DNA from: Telmatospirillum sp.
GTDB taxonomy: Bacteria > Pseudomonadota > Alphaproteobacteria > CACIAM-22H2
Assembly: GCA_020248985.1 (NCBI GenBank)
Contig: JADCGL010000028.1
Coordinates: 20,180-84,179, forward strand
DNA length: 64,000 bases
Direction of reading: 5' to 3'
Position 1 is the first letter of the stretch. The number at the start of each line of letters is the position of its first letter. Below are positions 8,494 to 16,953 of the stretch, piece by piece. A program made the translations under genes and the position numbers. The notes under the pieces were generated by a model. It ran no database searches. It had not been told where the DNA came from and saw nothing but the letters and a program-made list of their open reading frames with translations.

Positions 8494-9854
8494 CGGGTGC
8501 CTTGCGAAAACTGCGCGATGCGCTCGCGCGCCGCGAAATCACCGCGCGCGCGGCCGTCGAAGCGAGCCTCGCAGCGATCGCGCGGCGCGATCCCGCTTTG
8601 TGCGCGTTCCTGACCGTTTCGGCCGAAACCGCGCGCGCGGCGGCCGATGCGCTCGACGCGCGCAAGGACATCGTCGGACCGCTGCACGGCGTGCCGGTGG
8701 CGATCAAGGACCTCGCCGATACGGCCGGCATCCGCACGACCTACGGCTCCATGCTCTATCGCGATCACGTGCCCGAGACCGACGATGCGGTCGTCGATCG
8801 GCTCAAGCGCGCCGGGGCGATTGTCGTCGGCAAGACCATGACGCCCGAATTCGGCTTCGGCGCCGTCTGCGTCAATGATCTCGCAGGGCCGACGCGCAAC
8901 CCGTTCGATCCAGCACTTACCTCGGGCGGTTCGTCGGGCGGGTCGGCCGTCGCCGTTGCTGCCGGCATGGTGACGCTGGCGCACGGGACGGATTTCGGCG
9001 GCTCGGTACGCACGCCCGCGAGTTTCTGCGGCGTGACCGCACTGCGCCCCACGCCCGGACGGCTGGCCAATCCCGCGCGCGCGCTGGGCTGGGACATGCT
9101 CGCGACGGCCGGCTTCATCGCGGGCAGCGTCGACGATCTCGCCCTCGCACTTGAAGCCGCGGCCGGGCCCGATCCGCGCGACCCGCTCTCCTTGCGCGAC
9201 TTTCCGTCGGCGGCCGCGTCCGCGCGGGCGCCACGGATCGCGTGGACCGAGAATTTCGGCGTCGCCCCGGTGGCGCGCGCCGTCCGCGCACCGTTTCGTG
9301 CGGCCGTCGCCAAGCTTGACGCAGAATTCGGAGCGCGCGCCGCGCATCCCGATTGCACGCGAGCGATCGAAACCTTCCATGCGCTGCGCCCGCCATTGAT
9401 TCGCCAAGCCTATCTGCGGCACTACAAAACGCATGGCGACGAGCTCACGCGCACGGTCCGCTGGTGGATCGAACGCGGCGCCGAAACCAAAGCAGCCGAT
9501 TGGCTCGCTGCCGAGGCCGAGCGTACGGCGCTCTACCGGCGCTTTCTCGCCTTCTTCGACGAATGGGATGTGCTCGTGGCGCCGGCGGCGTCCGTGCTGC
9601 CGTGGCCCAACGATGTCGGCGACGTGACCGAGATCGACGGCAAGGCGCTGCCCACGCTCATCGACTATTTGGCCGTCACCTTCCTTGTGTCGCTGGTCGG
9701 TTGCCCAGTCGTGGTCGTGCCTGCGGGCCTTGCCGCGAACGGGCTCCCGGTCGGCATTCAATTGATCGGCGCACCCGGCAAAGACGCCGTATTGCTGGCG
9801 CTCGCCGCCCGAATCGAGGAAGCTTGCGGCTTCCGCCGCATCGAACCGCCGTAA
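8490..9854 (+). CDS. Amidase-signature hydrolase
   Basis: A 454-residue amidase-signature enzyme. The Ser-cisSer-Lys triad is present: Lys in VAIKDLADT near residue 74, cis-Ser in TSGGSSGGSA near residue 150 and nucleophile Ser in TDFGGSVRTP near residue 173. Family members cleave amides, ureides (allophanate), malonamate and similar acyl-NH2 bonds. It overlaps the upstream oxygenase by 4 nt and lies 7 nt before the deaminase gene. Length is normal for the family. The position between an oxygenase and a deaminase supports cleavage of a carboxamide or ureide intermediate. Confidence 0.88.
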   Translation: MTGALRKLRDALARREITARAAVEASLAAIARRDPALCAFLTVSAETARAAADALDARKDIVGPLHGVPVAIKDLADTAGIRTTYGSMLYRDHVPETDDAVVDRLKRAGAIVVGKTMTPEFGFGAVCVNDLAGPTRNPFDPALTSGGSSGGSAVAVAAGMVTLAHGTDFGGSVRTPASFCGVTALRPTPGRLANPARALGWDMLATAGFIAGSVDDLALALEAAAGPDPRDPLSLRDFPSAAASARAPRIAWTENFGVAPVARAVRAPFRAAVAKLDAEFGARAAHPDCTRAIETFHALRPPLIRQAYLRHYKTHGDELTRTVRWWIERGAETKAADWLAAEAERTALYRRFLAFFDEWDVLVAPAASVLPWPNDVGDVTEIDGKALPTLIDYLAVTFLVSLVGCPVVVVPAGLAANGLPVGIQLIGAPGKDAVLLALAARIEEACGFRRIEPP

Positions 9855-9861
9855 GGAAAGC

Positions 9862-10359
9862 ATGTACGACGACCGATTCATGGACCGAGCGATCGCGATT
9901 TCGCGCCGGGCGCTAGGCGAGCCGGGCGCGGAGCCCTTCGCCGCTGTCGTCGTCAAAGACGGCAATATCGTCGGTGAGGGGCTCAATCGGTCGGCTGCTT
10001 TGCACGATCCGACGTCGCACGGCGAGGTCGAGGCGATCCGCGACGCCTGCCGCAATCTCGCAAGCCGCGATCTTTCCGGCTGCGACCTCTACACGACCTG
10101 CGAACCCTGCGCGCTGTGCACGGCGGCGATGCATATCGCAGGGGTTTCGCGGCTCTACTACGCCGTCTCGCTCGACCAGTCGCGAGCGGCTCTGGGCCAT
10201 CTGCCGCAAAGCGTGCGTCGCTACACGATGTCGGCTGCGACATTGCGCGCCCAAGTGGGGCTGCCGGTCGAGCGCCGCGATATGCCTGCCGAAAGCCGCC
10301 GCGCCGAAGATGCGCATGCTGTTCTGGAAGCGTGGGCAGCAGCGCAGACGGCACGTTGA
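9862..10359 (+). CDS. CMP/dCMP-type deaminase (guanine/cytosine deaminase-like)
   Basis: A 165-residue zinc-dependent nucleobase or nucleoside deaminase. The zinc site is HGEVEAI near residue 53, with Glu as proton shuttle, and CEPCALC near residue 83. The family includes guanine deaminase, cytosine deaminase and tRNA adenosine deaminase. The C-terminal half lacks features that would single out the tRNA enzyme, and the catabolic context argues against tRNA editing. AAGGAAAG precedes the ATG. Likely role: hydrolytic removal of an exocyclic amino group from a nitrogen heterocycle. Confidence 0.85.
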   Translation: MYDDRFMDRAIAISRRALGEPGAEPFAAVVVKDGNIVGEGLNRSAALHDPTSHGEVEAIRDACRNLASRDLSGCDLYTTCEPCALCTAAMHIAGVSRLYYAVSLDQSRAALGHLPQSVRRYTMSAATLRAQVGLPVERRDMPAESRRAEDAHAVLEAWAAAQTAR

Positions 10360-10376
10360 CGAAGGGAGATTGTGCG

Positions 10377-11285
10377 ATGACTGTGCGCAACCGCGATCTA
10401 TACGGCTACGGCTTCGCCGCACCTCGGATCGTCTGGCCTAACGGCGCGCGATTGGCCGTGTCGCTCAATCTCAATTTCGAAGAGGGGGCGGAGCTTGCCG
10501 TCGGCGACGGCGACGCGCGCAATGAGGCGTTCGGCGAGGTGCAGAGCATCGTGCCGGCCGGCCGCCGCGACCTTACACTCGAAGAAGTGTTCGGCTACGG
10601 CATGCGCGCGGGCCTGCCCCGATTCCTGTCGGCCTTCGAGCGACATCGCACGAAAGTCACGCTGATGATGTGCGGCCGCGCGGTCGAACGCTCGCCCGAA
10701 TTCGCCCGCGCGTGCGTGGCGGCGGGGCACGAACCAGCGCTGCATGGCTGGCGCTGGACCTCCCACGTCGAATTCGACGATCCCGAGGCCGAGCGCGCGG
10801 AGATCCGGCGCGGCCGCGACGCGATCGAACGCGTCGTCGGCACGAAGCCGGTCGGGTTCATGTGCCGATCGAGCCAAAGTGCGCATACACGACGGCTGCT
10901 CGTGGAAGAAGGGTTTCTCTATGACTCGAACGCGCTCGACGACGACCTGCCCTATTGGGACCGCGAATCAGGTTCGCGGCCCATTCTGATCGTTCCTTAC
11001 GCTTTCGACACGAACGACATGAAGTTCTACCACCCGACCGGCTTCCGCACGCCGGACGAATTTCTGCTTTATCTGCGCCGCGCGCTCGAAACGCTGCTGG
11101 CCGAGACGGACGCGGGCGCCACAAGACTCATGAATGTCGGCCTACATTTGCGTATCGCCGGCCGGCCCGCGCGGTTCTGGGCGGTCGAACGCTTTCTCGA
11201 AGATTTGGCTGCACTCGGCGACCGGGTCTGGGTCGCCACGCGCGCGGATATCGCGCGGGCATGGATCCGCGCGCAGCCCGCATGA
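10377..11285 (+). CDS. Polysaccharide-deacetylase-fold hydrolase, PuuE/allantoinase-like
   Basis: A 302-residue NodB-fold protein of the PuuE branch, whose members include metal-independent allantoinases rather than sugar deacetylases. Visible features are the N-terminal strand with LNFEEGAE near residue 37, HGWRWTSH near residue 122 and the GFMCRSSQS region near residue 160. The canonical NodB motif TFDD is replaced by NFEE, typical of this branch. AAGGGAG lies upstream of the chosen ATG. It overlaps the racemase gene by 4 nt. Together with that gene it points to ureide or hydantoin ring opening. Confidence 0.8.
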   Translation: MTVRNRDLYGYGFAAPRIVWPNGARLAVSLNLNFEEGAELAVGDGDARNEAFGEVQSIVPAGRRDLTLEEVFGYGMRAGLPRFLSAFERHRTKVTLMMCGRAVERSPEFARACVAAGHEPALHGWRWTSHVEFDDPEAERAEIRRGRDAIERVVGTKPVGFMCRSSQSAHTRRLLVEEGFLYDSNALDDDLPYWDRESGSRPILIVPYAFDTNDMKFYHPTGFRTPDEFLLYLRRALETLLAETDAGATRLMNVGLHLRIAGRPARFWAVERFLEDLAALGDRVWVATRADIARAWIRAQPA

Positions 11286-11932
11286 GGCTTTTGCTCATCA
11301 ATCCGAACACCAATCGGGCGACGACGGAAGCGATGGTCGAAATCGCGCGCGGATCGGATCCGCATGCGCGCGTCGACGGCGCAACCGTGCGCACCGGTGC
11401 GCCGCTGCTTGTCGACGAAACATTGCTTGCTAAGGGCGCGCAAGCAGTCGTCGATCTGGTGCGAACGAAGGATTTCACGGGCTTCGACGGCGGCATCGTC
11501 GCGGCATTCGGTGATCCCGGTCTCGAGGCCGCGCGCGCAATCTGTCGCATCCCGCTCGTCGGCATTGCGGAAGCGGCGATGGCGGAAGCGGCAGCCGGCC
11601 AGCGGCGCTTCGTCGTCGTCACGACAACCCCGCTTCTCGTGGACGCCATCGAACGCCGGGCCGCTGCCTACGGCCACAATGCCGCGTTCGGCGGCGTGCG
11701 GCTGACCGATGGCGACATCAATGCCCTGATGGCCGATCCGGCCGCACTCGAAGCCGCACTTGCGCGCGCGTGCGAACGCACGATCGCCGAAGACGGCGCC
11801 GAAGCGATCGTCATCGGCGGCGGTCCCTTGGCCGTCGCCGCGCGCGCGTTGGCCCCGCGATTCGCCGTGCCGATCGTCGAGCCGATTCCGGCGGCGATGC
11901 GCCTGCTGCGCGCGGCGCTGCCGCACCCCTAG
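11282..11932 (+). CDS. Asp/Glu/hydantoin racemase family protein
   Basis: A 216-residue member of the Asp/Glu/hydantoin (and allantoin) racemase family: INPNTNRATT at the N-terminus, AAFGDPGLEAAR near residue 74, VVTTTPL near residue 120 and GGGPLAVAA near residue 178. Classical members use two cysteines, one in an ACxxDPxL-like motif and one in a GCAG-like motif. Both positions hold Ala or Gly here; the two cysteines present lie elsewhere. Racemase chemistry is therefore uncertain and the protein may be a lyase, isomerase or decarboxylase of the same fold. It is the last gene of cassette 1, ending 7 nt before the tRNA-Pro remnant. Confidence 0.8.
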   Translation: MRLLLINPNTNRATTEAMVEIARGSDPHARVDGATVRTGAPLLVDETLLAKGAQAVVDLVRTKDFTGFDGGIVAAFGDPGLEAARAICRIPLVGIAEAAMAEAAAGQRRFVVVTTTPLLVDAIERRAAAYGHNAAFGGVRLTDGDINALMADPAALEAALARACERTIAEDGAEAIVIGGGPLAVAARALAPRFAVPIVEPIPAAMRLLRAALPHP

Positions 11933-11939
11933 CGCGATT

Positions 11940-11984
11940 TGGTCGGAGCGAGAGGATTCGAACCTCCGGCCTCTAGCTCCCGAA
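11940..11984 (-). repeat. tRNA-Pro(CGG) 3'-half remnant, copy 2
   Basis: Forty-five bases that, read on the minus strand, run from the anticodon loop TTCGGGA through the T arm (GTTCGAATC) to an encoded CCA. The next bases do not form the 5' anticodon stem, so only the 3' half is present. It matches copies 1, 3 and 4 almost base for base and marks the border between cassettes 1 and 2. Confidence 0.88.
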
Positions 11985-12227
11985 CTTATGGGAAATCGCG
12001 CAATTTCAGTAGGAGTTGGAAGATTCTTCAGACTTTTTGGAACAGTTTGTAGAACCGCCCAGTGCTTCCAGACGCAATAGCTGTGGACTTCAGCTCTGTA
12101 GCATCTGCTCAATCGGTTTCATCCTCGCCCCTTTCACATTGAGGGTGAGCCGAGAACACTTCGGTACGAAAAACTACTCGAACGTTCCGATGCGCGCGCA
12201 CGGCGAACACCGACAAACCCCGTCGGG
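11985..12227. other. Gene-free, AT-richer stretch next to tRNA remnant
   Basis: No convincing coding region. The first 65 or so bases resemble the sequence next to remnant copies 1 and 4 (shared core around AGTTGGAAG and GACTTTTTGG), so they appear to belong to the attachment-site region. The remainder up to the formate dehydrogenase stop shows no recognised feature. Confidence 0.5.
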
Positions 12228-15089
12228 TCAAAGATGGTCGAAATCGTCTTCAGTGAGACGGACAGTGACGCGATCAGCGCTGCGGACCGGCTGTTGCGGA
12301 CGGAATTGCGGCGCCCCGTGCCCGCGACGGCCTGAGGCGCGCGAAACGCGTGCGGCAGTGTATTTGAATTCGGGGATCTTGCCGACCGGATCGAGTTCCG
12401 CGTTCGTCAGCCGGTTGGCCGGTGCCTCGCCGAAGCAGAAAGGCATGTAGATCATGCCGTCCGGCACGTCCGGATCGGCGCGCAGACTGATCTCAAGCGC
12501 GCCATGGCGCGTTTCAATGCGGACGGCAGCACCCTCGGCAAGTCCGTGCGCCTCGATCTCGCGCCGATTCATCGAAGCGATCGCGACGGGTTCGAGACTG
12601 TCGAGCATCGCGGCCCGACGCGTCATCGCCCCTGTGTGCCAATGTTCGAGCAGTCGGCCTGTGCTGAGCACCAGCGGATAGGCGGCATTGGTTTCCTCGC
12701 CCGGGCGCAGGAAATCGACGGGCACGAGACGCGCCCGGCGCGTCTTCGTGGGGAACCCGTCGCCGAACAGAATGTCGTGGCCGGCATGATCGGCATCGTC
12801 GGCGGGGTAGGTGACCGCGCCCTCGCGCAACAGCCGCGCCCACGGCAGACCGGCGAGCGAGGGCATCGTGGCGCGCATCTCCTCGTACACCTCATCCACG
12901 CCGGCATAGCGCCAGTCGAGGCCGATCCGCCGTGCAATCTCGACGATCAACTCCCAATCTTGCCGCGCATCGCCCGGCAGCGGGATGGCCGGTCGGCCGA
13001 TCTGCACCTGCCGGTTTGTGTTCGTGAAGCTGCCCAACTTCTCGGCATGCGCCGAGGCCGGCAGGACCACGTCGGCCTGCCATGCCGTCTCGGTCAAGAA
13101 GATGTCCTGCACGACAAAATGTTCGAGCTTTGCAAAGGCGGCGCGCGCGTGCCTCTGGTCGGGGTCCGACATGGCCGGGTTCTCGCCCATCACGTACATG
13201 GCGCGAATCTCGTGCCGGTCGATCGCATCGATAATCTCGACCACGGTCAGGCCGCGCTTGGGATCGAGCGCGCGGTCCCAGCGCTTCTCGTAGTCCGCGC
13301 GGGCGCCCGCATTCTCGACCGGTTGGTAGTCCGGATACATCATCGGAATGAGGCCCGCGTCCGAAGCGCCCTGGACGTTGTTCTGGCCGCGCAGCGGATG
13401 CAAACCCGTGCCCGGCCGCCCGATCTGGCCGGTGATCAGGGCGAGTGCTATCAGGCAGCGCGCATTGTCGGTGCCGTGAATGTGCTGGGAAATGCCCATG
13501 CCCCAGAAGATGATCGAGCGCTTCGACGTGGCGTAGCGACGGGCGACGGCGCGAAGCGTGGCGGCATCGACGCCGCAGACCGGTGCCATGCGCTCGGGCG
13601 CATAATCCGCGACACGCGCGGCAAGTTCGTCGAATCCGTCCACGTTCGCCGCGACATAGACCGGGTCGTAGAGTTTCTCGGCCACGATCACATGCAGCAG
13701 TGCGTTCAGCAGCGCCACGTCGGTACCCGGCGTGAAGCGCAGCGCATGCTCGGCATGGCGCATCAGCGCCTGGCCACGCGGATCGATGACGATCAGGTGC
13801 GCGCCGCGCCGTGCCGCCTGCTTGAGAAACGTTGCCGCCACCGGATGGTTCTGCTCGGGCCTCGCGCCGATCACGACGATGCAGTCCGCTTCCTTCGCTG
13901 CGGCGAACGGGGCGGTGACTGCGGCCGAGCCCACGCCTTCGAGCAATGCCGCGACCGACGAGGCGTGGCACAGGCGCGTGCAGTGATCGACATTGTTGGT
14001 GCCGAAACCCTGGCGCACGAGTTTCTGGAAGAGATACGCCTCCTCGTTGGAGCCCTTGGCGGAGCCGAAACCGGCAAGCGCGCCGCCGCCGTAAGTGTCG
14101 CGCACGCGTTTGAGGCCTTCGGCGGCGCGGGAAAGCGCTTCTTCCCACGTCGCAGGACGAAACACGGCCCACGGATCTGCAGGATCGATGCGAACGTCGC
14201 CGGATTTGGGCACGCCGTCGCGCCGGATCAATGGCTGCGTCAGCCGGTGGGGATGGCGCACATAGTCGAACCCGAAGCGACCCTTCACGCACAGGCGTCC
14301 CTCGTTGGCCGGCCCTCCGCGCCCGTCGACCTGCACGATCGTATCGGCGACGATACCTACGCGCGTTTGGCAGCCGACGCCGCAGAAAGGGCACAGCGTG
14401 TCGACCGCGCGCTCGGGCAACGTCGTGCGATGCATTGCGGCCTTGTCCATGAGGCTTTTCTCGAGCAGCGCGCCCGTCGGGCAGGCCTGCACGCATTCCC
14501 CGCAGCCAACGCAAGTCGATTCGCCCATCGGATCGGCCAAGTCGAAGACCGGAGCCGTGTCGTGGCCGCGATGTCCCATGCCGATAACGTCGTTGACCTG
14601 CACCTCGCGGCACGCGCGCGCGCACAGGCCGCATGCAATGCACGCTGCGAGATTGACCGCGATCGCGGCGTGCGATGCATCGTGCCCGTCGGAGCATCGC
14701 TCGCGTTTCGGCAGTCGACCGGCGACAACGCCCAGTTTCTCCGCCCATTGCCAGAAAGGCGCGTCAGGGTCTGGGCTGTGGGCGCGTGCGGGCATGTCGC
14801 TGGCAAGCAGTTCGAACACCATGGCGCGGGCCTTCATCGCGCGCGGCGTGGCGGTCGAGACGTTCATGCCCGCGGCGGGCCTGCGGATACAGCTCGCCGC
14901 CAACACGCGCTCGCCGTCGATCTCGCACACGCAGGCCCGGCAGTTGCCGTCGGGCCGGTAGCCGGTGGAATCGAGATGGCACAGATGCGGAATCTCGTTG
15001 CCCTCGCGCTTGGCGACGTCCCAAATCGTCTCGCCCGGAGCCGCGACCACCGCCTTGCCGTCGAGCGTGAAGCCGATTGAACCACTCAT
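12228..15089 (-). CDS. fdsA: Formate dehydrogenase catalytic (molybdenum) subunit
   Basis: A 953-residue molybdopterin oxidoreductase of the NAD-dependent formate dehydrogenase alpha type. The order of domains is: NADH-dehydrogenase-G-like [2Fe-2S] ferredoxin (CHLDSTGYRPDGNC near 37-50), His/Cys cluster region, two [4Fe-4S] motifs (CIACGLCARAC and CVGCGECVQAC), the molybdopterin-domain cluster motif CPFCGVGC, then the catalytic domain. CTRLCHASS near residue 373 provides the Mo-ligating Cys that replaces selenocysteine, followed by the conserved His. The ATG overlaps the stop of the upstream subunit gene. It oxidises formate to CO2 in the cytoplasm, passing electrons to the flavin subunit. 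The operon has no fdhD or fdsD, so maturation would need genes elsewhere. Confidence 0.92.
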   Translation of the reverse strand: MSGSIGFTLDGKAVVAAPGETIWDVAKREGNEIPHLCHLDSTGYRPDGNCRACVCEIDGERVLAASCIRRPAAGMNVSTATPRAMKARAMVFELLASDMPARAHSPDPDAPFWQWAEKLGVVAGRLPKRERCSDGHDASHAAIAVNLAACIACGLCARACREVQVNDVIGMGHRGHDTAPVFDLADPMGESTCVGCGECVQACPTGALLEKSLMDKAAMHRTTLPERAVDTLCPFCGVGCQTRVGIVADTIVQVDGRGGPANEGRLCVKGRFGFDYVRHPHRLTQPLIRRDGVPKSGDVRIDPADPWAVFRPATWEEALSRAAEGLKRVRDTYGGGALAGFGSAKGSNEEAYLFQKLVRQGFGTNNVDHCTRLCHASSVAALLEGVGSAAVTAPFAAAKEADCIVVIGARPEQNHPVAATFLKQAARRGAHLIVIDPRGQALMRHAEHALRFTPGTDVALLNALLHVIVAEKLYDPVYVAANVDGFDELAARVADYAPERMAPVCGVDAATLRAVARRYATSKRSIIFWGMGISQHIHGTDNARCLIALALITGQIGRPGTGLHPLRGQNNVQGASDAGLIPMMYPDYQPVENAGARADYEKRWDRALDPKRGLTVVEIIDAIDRHEIRAMYVMGENPAMSDPDQRHARAAFAKLEHFVVQDIFLTETAWQADVVLPASAHAEKLGSFTNTNRQVQIGRPAIPLPGDARQDWELIVEIARRIGLDWRYAGVDEVYEEMRATMPSLAGLPWARLLREGAVTYPADDADHAGHDILFGDGFPTKTRRARLVPVDFLRPGEETNAAYPLVLSTGRLLEHWHTGAMTRRAAMLDSLEPVAIASMNRREIEAHGLAEGAAVRIETRHGALEISLRADPDVPDGMIYMPFCFGEAPANRLTNAELDPVGKIPEFKYTAARVSRASGRRGHGAPQFRPQQPVRSADRVTVRLTEDDFDHL

Positions 15090-16708
15090 CGCGACTTCGC
15101 GTCGGCAAAGAAGCGGAGCACGCTGCGCACCGGGTTGGGTGCAGCCTGGCCGAGACCGCAGATCGACGCATCGCGCATTACAGCCTCGAGATCGCCGAGC
15201 GTGTCCGCCGACCAGTCGTCGGCCGCAAGCAGCGCGGCCATCTTCTCGGTGCCCGCCCGGCATGGCGTGCACTGGCCGCAGGATTCGTCGCGGAAGAAGC
15301 GAATCAGATTTCCGGCGACGGCGCGCGGATTGTCGGCCTGGGACAGCACGATCACGGCATGGCTTCCGACGAACGCGCCGTGCGCGTCGAGCGTGCCGAA
15401 ATCGAGCGGCAGGTCCGCAAGCCTTGCCGGCAGTATGCCGCCCGAGGCCCCGCCCGGAAGATAGCCGAGCAGTTCGTGGCCGGGCGCCATGCCGCCGCAG
15501 AATTCGTCGATCAACTCGCGCGCGGTGATGCCGGCCGGTGCGACCTTCACGCCGGGCGAGGCAACGCGGCCCGAGACCGAAAACGTTCGCTTGCCCTTGT
15601 GGCCGCGCCGCCCGGCATTCGCGAATTTCTCGGGGCCGTCCTCGAGAATTTCGCGCAGCCAGTGCAGCGTCTCGACATTGTGGTTAAGCGTGGGCCGCCC
15701 GAACAGACCGCGCTCGGCGATATAGGGCGGTCGATGGCGCGGCAGGCCGCGCCTGCCCTCGATCGATTCGATCATCGCGGACTCTTCGCCGCAGATATAG
15801 GCCCCCGCTCCGCGACGCAACTCGACATAGCCGGGTGCGACCAGCCCCGCGCGCTCAAGTGCTGCGATCCCGTCGCCGAGGATCGTGCGGACGGCCGGAT
15901 ACTCGTCGCGCAGATAGATGTAGATGCGTTCCGCCTCGACCGCCCACGCGGCGATCAAAGTCCCCTCGAGCATGCGATGAGGATCGCTTTCCAGATAGTG
16001 CCGGTCCTTGAAGGTGCCGGGCTCGCCCTCATCGGCGTTTACCGTCATCAGGCGCGGGGCTGGCTGGGCGCGCACACTCTTCCATTTGCGCACGACCGGA
16101 AAACCAGCGCCGCCAAGTCCCCGCAGGCCCGACGCGTCGAGGGCTGCGAACGTCGCCAAGCGCGCGTCGGGGGCTGCGCGCAGCCTTTCCAACAGCCGGT
16201 AGCCGCCCTTCGCACGATATGCGTCGAAGGCAATGTGGGGCGGAATCACGGCGTGCGCGTTGTCCAAGGCGATGGCGTTGGTGACGCGGTCCTGCGTGGC
16301 ACTCTCGATCGCGTACTGGCCCAGCATCGCAGCGGGGGCGGCAGCGCAGCGCCCGATACAGGGGGCCCCGACGACACGGACTTTGGCGGGATCGGCGGCC
16401 GCACGCATCGCATGGAGCAGAGCCTCGGCACCCATCATCGCGCAGGACAGCGAGTTGCAGATGCGGAGCGTGCGGGCGGGCGGCGGCGGTTCGCCGTCCT
16501 TCACAACGTCGAAATGATGGTAGAAGCTCGCGACCTCATAGATTTCGGCTTCCGATAGGCGCATCTCGTGCGCGAGCGCATTGAGATGGCGCGCAGCGAG
16601 ATGGCCGTAACGGTCCTGGATCAGATGCAGCTTCTCGATCAGCCGGTCGCGCGTGCGCGGTGCTGCACCGAGGAGCGCGCGCAGTTCCGCCAGCGCCGCC
16701 TCGTCCAT
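15086..16708 (-). CDS. fdsB: Formate dehydrogenase diaphorase subunit, natural NuoE-NuoF (FdsG-FdsB) fusion
   Basis: About 540 residues combining two subunits that are separate in FdsGBA systems. Residues 1-150 are a NuoE/FdsG thioredoxin-like [2Fe-2S] domain, with cysteines in CNSLSC and CIGRC. The rest is NuoF/FdsB: FMN-binding GLGGAGFP, NAD-binding ADEGEPGTFKD and GAGAYICGEE, and the [4Fe-4S] motif ESCGQCTPC with a distal Cys in SICGLG. It transfers electrons from the Mo subunit to NAD+. The start at 16708 (GGAAAGG upstream) is preferred because the fold begins shortly after; in-frame ATGs at 16759 and 16789 are alternatives. The 3' end overlaps the catalytic subunit start. Confidence 0.88.
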   Translation of the reverse strand: MDEAALAELRALLGAAPRTRDRLIEKLHLIQDRYGHLAARHLNALAHEMRLSEAEIYEVASFYHHFDVVKDGEPPPPARTLRICNSLSCAMMGAEALLHAMRAAADPAKVRVVGAPCIGRCAAAPAAMLGQYAIESATQDRVTNAIALDNAHAVIPPHIAFDAYRAKGGYRLLERLRAAPDARLATFAALDASGLRGLGGAGFPVVRKWKSVRAQPAPRLMTVNADEGEPGTFKDRHYLESDPHRMLEGTLIAAWAVEAERIYIYLRDEYPAVRTILGDGIAALERAGLVAPGYVELRRGAGAYICGEESAMIESIEGRRGLPRHRPPYIAERGLFGRPTLNHNVETLHWLREILEDGPEKFANAGRRGHKGKRTFSVSGRVASPGVKVAPAGITARELIDEFCGGMAPGHELLGYLPGGASGGILPARLADLPLDFGTLDAHGAFVGSHAVIVLSQADNPRAVAGNLIRFFRDESCGQCTPCRAGTEKMAALLAADDWSADTLGDLEAVMRDASICGLGQAAPNPVRSVLRFFADAKSR

Positions 16709-16953
16709 CGCCCGGCCTTTCCGCCCGTTCTTTCGCTCGCCCCCGGCTTGCGACGGCATAGATACCGTTTCTCCCGCGTTTGGACCCACATTTTCCAGAT
16801 GGGTCTTCGAAGCCGCCCAAACCGTAACATGATCGGCCCGACGCTCAAGCTAGGGGACCTTGAGGCATTGTACAATCCGGCGTGCCGCAGCGGACAAGCT
16901 TTGGGCCCAAGCCAGAAATCCTCCGAACGCGTCGCAACTATGCAGCGACGCGC

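Noticed and set aside
11940..11984. A complete tRNA-Pro gene
   Set aside because: The 3' half is well formed, but the adjoining bases do not provide the 5' anticodon stem, D arm or acceptor 5' strand. The same applies to the other complete copies.
12228..16708. Respiratory complex I subunits NuoE, F and G
   Set aside because: The large protein carries a full molybdopterin domain with the CTRLCH formate dehydrogenase motif, and no other nuo genes are present.
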